Shown here: positions 63,065 through 64,000 of the stretch, piece after piece
How positions within the stretch are numbered: the stretch's first letter is position 1
How the letters are laid out: every line of letters begins with the position of its first letter
Notes under the pieces: model-generated
Databases searched by the model: none
What the model was told of the DNA's origin: nothing
Seen by the model: only the letters and a program-made list of their open reading frames with translations
Program-made: the position numbers and the translations under genes
Assembly: GCA_016722635.1 (NCBI GenBank)
Contig: JADKIX010000011.1
Coordinates: 248,001 to 312,000 of the forward strand
Source of the DNA: Rhodospirillaceae bacterium
Lineage (GTDB): Bacteria > Pseudomonadota > Alphaproteobacteria > JAEUKQ01
DNA: 64,000 nucleotides
Reading direction: 5' to 3'

Positions 63065-63637
63065 GTGTTGAATGTCCTACGCCCTGTTTTCATCTTGTTT
63101 TTTGGTTTGACCTTTTTAACGGGAGTTGTCTATCCCTTCTTGATCACTGAACTGGGAAACCTTGCTTTCCCTGACCAAGCGCAAGGGAGTTTTATCCTAT
63201 CCCCGACCGGCAAAATTCAAGGCTCATCCCTCATTGGCCAAAATTTCCAACGAGATGAGTATTTCCATAACCGTCCTTCGGGTGCAGGGCAAGGCTATGA
63301 TGCCATGAGTTCGGGAGGCAGGAACCTAAGCCCCGCTAATCCTTTGCTGATTGCAGATATCGCCGATAACGCATTATCTTATCAAGGGGAACAAAAACCC
63401 ATCCCGATAGATTTGATTACGTTTTCCGCGAGCGGCCTTGATCCTCATATAAGCCCCGAAGCAGCCCGGTTGCAGATTCGCCGTATTGCCAATGTACGGG
63501 CAATAACTGAGAGAGATCTTGAGAATTTGGTGGCCCAGCATATCGATGGCAGGACTCTATTTATTTTAGGGGATCCGCGGGTCAATGTGCTAGTATTGAA
63601 CACTCAGCTAGATCTTTTATTTCCCTATAACCCATAA
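63065..63637 (+). CDS. kdpC: Potassium-transporting ATPase subunit C
   Basis: 190 residues from GTG 63065 (MLNVLRPVFILFFGLTFLTG). One N-terminal transmembrane helix is followed by a periplasmic domain with SLIGQNFQRDEYFHNRPSGA, SSGGRNLSPANPLLI and the C-terminal ASGLDPHISPEAARLQIRRI, all KdpC landmarks. The frame also opens at TTG 63044 inside kdpB; AGG just upstream of the GTG and the family length favour 63065. It assembles KdpA with KdpB. Confidence 0.94.
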   Translation: MLNVLRPVFILFFGLTFLTGVVYPFLITELGNLAFPDQAQGSFILSPTGKIQGSSLIGQNFQRDEYFHNRPSGAGQGYDAMSSGGRNLSPANPLLIADIADNALSYQGEQKPIPIDLITFSASGLDPHISPEAARLQIRRIANVRAITERDLENLVAQHIDGRTLFILGDPRVNVLVLNTQLDLLFPYNP

Positions 63638-63648
63638 AAGTTGTACCG

Positions 63649-64000
63649 ATGAACAGCTATACCCGTCCTGACGCCTTGCTTGAAGAAGCCAACCGTGAAA
63701 AACGCGGTAAATTAAAGATATTCTTAGGTGCGGCTCCGGGGGTTGGTAAAACCTATGAAATGCTGCAAAATGCCCAGAGCCAAAAAAAGCAAGGGATCGA
63801 TGTTGTTGTCGGTTTAGTTGAAACCCATGGTAGGCGGGAAACAGAAGCACTGATCTCGGGCTTAGAAATTGTCCCCAGGCAACGCTTGGTTTATAAAGGC
63901 CGCCTACTCGAAGAAATGGATTTGGATGCCATTTTAAAACGTGCCCCACAATTGGTGTTGGTTGATGAATTTGCCCATACCAATGCCGCTGATAGTCGTC
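63649..64000 (+). CDS. kdpD: Osmosensitive K+ channel sensor kinase KdpD, N-terminal part
   Basis: Starts at ATG 63649, 11 bases after kdpC, and runs off the right edge (117 codons shown). The N-terminal KdpD domain is unmistakable: a RPDALLEEANREKRGKLKIF opening, GAAPGVGKTYEMLQNAQ as Walker A, GLVETHGRRETEALISGLE, and LVLVDEFAHTNA as Walker B. The remaining USP-like, membrane and histidine-kinase domains lie beyond the window, presumably with kdpE. It senses K+ limitation and activates the kdp promoter. Confidence 0.96.
   Translation, partial: MNSYTRPDALLEEANREKRGKLKIFLGAAPGVGKTYEMLQNAQSQKKQGIDVVVGLVETHGRRETEALISGLEIVPRQRLVYKGRLLEEMDLDAILKRAPQLVLVDEFAHTNAADSR

Noticed and set aside
1..64000. 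CRISPR array, rRNA genes, prophage or defence island
   Set aside because: No regularly spaced repeats, no rRNA-like sequence and no phage or restriction genes were seen on reading the window.

Overview
The window looks like the chromosome of an alphaproteobacterium with an AT-leaning composition (roughly 45% G+C judged by eye). The evidence is gene order and families: sdhC-sdhD-sdhA-sdhB-zapE-mdh-sucC, a three-gene transhydrogenase (pntAA-pntAB-pntB), lptC-lptA-lptB-hpf, an hsp20-DUF1150 pair, a membrane-anchored CycM-type cytochrome c, an NDUFA9-like protein and the glpD-glpSTPQUV glycerol uptake operon. The genus cannot be named from sequence alone.

Layout. 1-6.4 kb: a TCA-cycle block on the minus strand (partial sucC, mdh, zapE, sdhBADC). 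6.5-12 kb: a universal stress protein, a catalytically degenerate aspartate-semialdehyde dehydrogenase paralogue (USG-1-like), a small secreted protein and the pnt operon. 12.1-13.6 kb: a nested mobile region. An intact IS1595-family insertion sequence sits inside a larger segment that has its own terminal inverted repeats, is flanked by an 11-bp direct repeat and carries a cupin gene. 13.6-20.9 kb: minus-strand genes for cardiolipin synthase, an endonuclease/exonuclease/phosphatase-fold protein, a cupin, CorA, RlmE, glutathione peroxidase, a molybdopterin oxidoreductase and an MscS channel. 21-25 kb: plus-strand genes for an unknown membrane protein, an ABC-2 permease, ArgD and Hsp33. 25-28.7 kb: a secreted-protein pseudogene, a hairpin-rich simple-sequence region, and DUF4139 and DUF6134-like envelope proteins.

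28.8-36.3 kb: cytochrome c, an alpha/beta hydrolase, two Rossmann-fold proteins, tRNA-Leu(CAG), an RNase D-like exonuclease, the lptCAB lipopolysaccharide-export genes and hpf. 36.4-46.1 kb: hsp20/DUF1150, a large glycosyltransferase-like membrane protein, an M17 aminopeptidase and the yejABEF oligopeptide/microcin C transporter, whose yejA is split by an in-frame amber codon. 46.3-51 kb: a DMT transporter, glutaredoxin, a frameshifted nitrilase-family gene, and a carotenoid oxygenase with a membrane protein behind a frameshifted PadR regulator. 51.1-58.8 kb: the complete glycerol/glycerol-3-phosphate operon, ending in a strong UUCG-type terminator. 59-64 kb: the kdp potassium-transport operon, with a near-consensus promoter, an extra tiny membrane ORF, kdpF, kdpA, kdpB, kdpC and the start of kdpD.

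How the genes work together: central carbon and redox metabolism (TCA, transhydrogenase, glycerol uptake feeding GlpD into the quinone pool), envelope biogenesis (Lpt, cardiolipin, LPS-type glycosyl transfer) and osmotic or stress homeostasis (Kdp, MscS, CorA, Usp, Hsp20, Hsp33). A recurrent theme is gene loss and decay: rpoN and ptsN are absent from the lpt-hpf locus, argF is absent between argD and hslO, and four reading frames are broken, two of them at homopolymer runs. That could mean genome reduction or residual sequencing error.
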